Source of the DNA: Bryobacterales bacterium
Lineage (GTDB): Bacteria; Acidobacteriota; Terriglobia; Bryobacterales; Bryobacteraceae
DNA length: 6,152 bases
Direction of reading: 5' to 3'
Assembly (NCBI GenBank): GCA_003142355.1
Contig: PLMF01000294.1
Span: 1 to 6,152 of the forward strand
The notes beneath the pieces were generated by a model. It was not told the DNA's origin. It did no database searches and saw only the letters and a program-made list of their open reading frames with translations. Of the stretch, positions 4,185 through 6,152 are shown piece after piece; positions within the stretch are counted from its first letter, which is position 1, and every line of letters starts with the position of its first letter. The position numbers and the translations under genes are program-made.

Positions 4185-5732
4185 TTACAGCAGCACCCCA
4201 TTCTCCGGATTCCGGCTCTCCCCCACGCTCGACACCAATATCGCCGGCTGCCCCTTGATCACGCACTTATTCGTGCAGATACCGCATCCTATGCACAGTT
4301 CCAGATTGACCCGCGGCTGCTTCACCGTAATCTTCTCGCCCAGGTCAGTAGTGACTTGCGCTTCTTCGAACCAGATGGCCTTCTTAGGCGTCGGACAATG
4401 CTCTTCGCAAACGATGCACGTCCGCGCGCTGGCGTACGGCAGGCACCGGTTGCGATCGATGTACGCCAGCCCGATCTTGATCTTCTGCTTCTCATCCACC
4501 GTGAGCTGCCGGATGGCGCCCGTCGGGCAGACCTCGGTACACAGCGTACACTCGTACTCGCAGTAGCCGATGGTCATCCTCATCATCGGCGACCACATGC
4601 CCTCGAGGCCGGCTTCGAGCGCCGCCGGATGGATGCCGTTGGTCGGGCACACCTTCATGCACTCGCCGCAGCGCACGCACTTAGCGAGGAATTCCTCTTC
4701 GCCCAGCGCCCCCGGTGGCCTCACCAGCTCGGGGTTGTAGGAGCGTTTGCCGCCCAGCGGATGCGTGCGGAACAGTAACGCCCCGCCGACGCCGGCCACC
4801 CCCGAGGCCAGCAACTGCCGGCGGCCCAGGTCCAGATTCGCGTCCTTCGGCGGCTTCAGAAAGCTGGTCCCCCACCCCAAGGTTACGGCCCGCGAGGGGC
4901 AATCCGACTCGCAGTTGAAGCAGTAAAAGCACTCCGCCGGCTTCCATTCGAGGGTGTTCCCCACGTTGGCGCCGCCCTGGCAATCGGCCAAACACAGGCC
5001 GCAATGGTCGCAGGCGTCCGGGCTCTTATCGAGGCGCACCAGCGGATTCTTGCCGACAATTCCCAGCAGCGCCCCGAGCGGACAAATATACTTGCACCAG
5101 AACCGCGCCCGGTAGAAGTTGAGGGCGACGGCCACCCCGAACAGCACCCCGATCAGCACGTTCCCGAAGTAGTGCGGCTGCTGGACCGCGAGCAAATGCC
5201 GGCGCAGAGAGTCGTTGACCAAGAGCGGATCGATTGCGCGATTAACCGCCGGGTACACGGCCACCGCCATTCCCCGGAAGAAGAACGCAATCGGGTCGAG
5301 CCAGCCCACCACGTTGACGCCCAGCAGCGCGCCCGCCAGAAACACCACCAGCACGTAGTACTTCACCTTGTGCCAGCGGCCGTACCCGCCCGCGTCCAGC
5401 CGGGCCTTCACCGAGCCCCCGCGTAGGTTCGAGCACAGATGGTGCACCGTGCCGAACGGACAGATCCATCCGCAGAACCAGCGCCCGAACACGAAGGTGA
5501 CGCCCAGCGTCGCCACTGAAAGCAGCATGCCCGCGGCCAGCGCGTGCGACGCCAGCCAGTCCGTCGCCATCACCAGCGGATCGAGCTGGAAAAAGAGTTT
5601 CACCCCGCCGCCCACGCGGTTGATGGGGTGGTACTCCGTTTCCAGAAACAGGTAAAGGAACAGCAGCAGAAACGCGGACTGGACCACGCGGCGGAGCCAC
5701 ACCAGCGTGGTCGTTCGCGTCTTGCCCGCCAT
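4185..5732 (-). CDS. NapH-NapG-like fused membrane polyferredoxin, six 4Fe-4S clusters
   Basis: This 515-residue protein probably moves electrons from quinol across the membrane. The N-terminal half is NapH/NosR-like (Fer4_5): helices at about 11-30, 62-83, 124-143 and 188-207, with CxxxCP motifs CGWICP (87-92) and CKYICP (213-218). Two ferredoxin sites follow: C241/244/247/251 and C268/271/274/278. A twin-arginine-like segment GRRQLLASGVAGVGGALLF (303-321) then restarts the chain as a NapG/MauM-like ferredoxin with four sites: C352/355/358/362, C391/395/398/402, C430/439/442/446 and C480/483/486/490. In Nap systems NapH and NapG are separate proteins, so this is a fusion, with the last four clusters probably outside the cytoplasm. 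The ATG directly follows the DUF362 stop (TAGATG), with GGAG six bases upstream. No nap, nos or mau partner gene is visible, so the redox partner is unknown. All 24 cluster Cys are intact. Confidence 0.93.
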   Translation of the reverse strand: MAGKTRTTTLVWLRRVVQSAFLLLFLYLFLETEYHPINRVGGGVKLFFQLDPLVMATDWLASHALAAGMLLSVATLGVTFVFGRWFCGWICPFGTVHHLCSNLRGGSVKARLDAGGYGRWHKVKYYVLVVFLAGALLGVNVVGWLDPIAFFFRGMAVAVYPAVNRAIDPLLVNDSLRRHLLAVQQPHYFGNVLIGVLFGVAVALNFYRARFWCKYICPLGALLGIVGKNPLVRLDKSPDACDHCGLCLADCQGGANVGNTLEWKPAECFYCFNCESDCPSRAVTLGWGTSFLKPPKDANLDLGRRQLLASGVAGVGGALLFRTHPLGGKRSYNPELVRPPGALGEEEFLAKCVRCGECMKVCPTNGIHPAALEAGLEGMWSPMMRMTIGYCEYECTLCTEVCPTGAIRQLTVDEKQKIKIGLAYIDRNRCLPYASARTCIVCEEHCPTPKKAIWFEEAQVTTDLGEKITVKQPRVNLELCIGCGICTNKCVIKGQPAILVSSVGESRNPENGVLL

Positions 5733-6152
5733 CTAAATCTCCACCCGCGCCGGCGAGAGCGCCGCGTAATTCATGTTCCCGAGCCCGCGCGCGTGGCCTT
5801 CCACCACGTAGCCGATGTCCGCCGGCCGCAGCCCCAGCAGCGTGGCCCCGAAGGCATCCACCGCCACCTGGTCCATGCCCGCCACGATGGTGTCGCGGCG
5901 TCGCACGTCGGCCAGGTTGCCGCCCGCCGGCCCGTTGGCCGCCAGCACGCGCACCGCGTCCAGCACCACAAGCTGCGGCCGGATGAACCCGGCCAGGTCG
6001 GCCACGGTATTGTTGATGTCCTGGTGGAAGCGGTTGCGCGCGCCCCCCGCCACGCCCATCAGGTTCTTCATCCCCAGCACGGCCCCCGTCAGGCTGTGCT
6101 GCTTGACGATCCCCACGTTGATGACGCGGTCGGCCTCCACCACATCCCGATA
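5733..6152 (-). CDS. DUF362-family protein, 3' part (5' end beyond window)
   Basis: This is the C-terminal 139 codons of a larger gene; the frame is open to the window edge, so the start is missing. Hallmarks of DUF362 proteins are present: ADRVINVGIVKQHSLTGAVL, then GMKNLMG, a later N-R-F-H, the block PQLVVLDAVRVLAANGPAGG, IVAGMDQVAVDAFGATLLG and a C-terminal G-x-G. The DUF362 domain is often found with ferredoxin domains, and its biochemical role is not established. The stop TAG is immediately followed by the ATG of the polyferredoxin gene, so the two are translationally coupled and likely act in the same redox pathway. Its third-position G+C is high, unlike the accessory genes to the left. 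An N-terminal Tat signal or Fe-S site may exist outside the window but cannot be seen. Confidence 0.9.
   Translation of the reverse strand, partial: YRDVVEADRVINVGIVKQHSLTGAVLGMKNLMGVAGGARNRFHQDINNTVADLAGFIRPQLVVLDAVRVLAANGPAGGNLADVRRRDTIVAGMDQVAVDAFGATLLGLRPADIGYVVEGHARGLGNMNYAALSPARVEI

Noticed and set aside
4077..5004. Long plus-strand and alternate-frame open reading frames opposite the polyferredoxin gene
   Set aside because: These are shadows of a strongly supported gene in GC-rich DNA; their translations are Arg/His/Pro-rich without motifs.
1..6152. CRISPR array, tRNA, rRNA or insertion sequence
   Set aside because: No regularly spaced direct repeats, no tRNA-like cloverleaf, and no transposase motif or terminal inverted repeats were found on either strand.

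Overview
The window looks like a high-G+C Gram-negative bacterial chromosome. The gene families resemble those I associate with Acidobacteriota (Solibacter/Bryobacter-like), but no rRNA or marker gene here proves that. Every gene I can support lies on the minus strand. The window splits into a metabolic operon on the right (about 4185-6152) and an accessory stretch of small gene modules on the left (about 1-4080). Base composition follows the split: hand-counted G+C is 39/60 at 5341-5400, but 33/60 at 661-720 and 24/60 at 901-960.

Right part, in transcription order: the 3' end of a DUF362-family gene runs in from beyond the window. Its TAG stop directly abuts the ATG of a 515-residue membrane polyferredoxin. 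That protein fuses a NapH-like four-helix quinol-side module to a NapG/MauM-like ferredoxin through an internal twin-arginine-like segment. It carries six four-Cys clusters and two CxxxCP motifs. The two genes are almost certainly co-translated parts of a respiratory or redox-maturation system.

After a 108-bp gap holding a perfect 7-1-7 inverted repeat comes an overlapping pair: a ribbon-helix-helix DNA-binding protein and an 81-residue protein of unknown function. The layout resembles an autoregulated toxin-antitoxin unit. Positions 3064-3541 then hold no supported gene, only a 17-bp tandem duplication and a 9-bp-stem hairpin.

The left part has three same-strand modules. The first is a 79-residue unknown, a 56-residue zinc-ribbon-like protein that is easily overlooked, and an exported protein with a YTSHYN...KCF signature. 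The second is a higB-higA toxin-antitoxin pair with a candidate operator. The third is a 328-residue protein with a Trp-rich N terminus and four C-terminal membrane helices, possibly preceded by a coupled leader peptide.

The most unusual observation is a short recurring element, GAGACRC-N(1-5)-GGGYCT on the plus strand. It occurs at 185-208, 1318-1340, 2087-2108 and 3262-3284, always in the same orientation. It brackets each left-hand module and touches the stop codons of higA and the exported-protein gene. This resembles a cassette array with a non-integron boundary site, or a shared 3'-end signal. No transposase, integrase, attC site, tRNA, rRNA or CRISPR array was seen.
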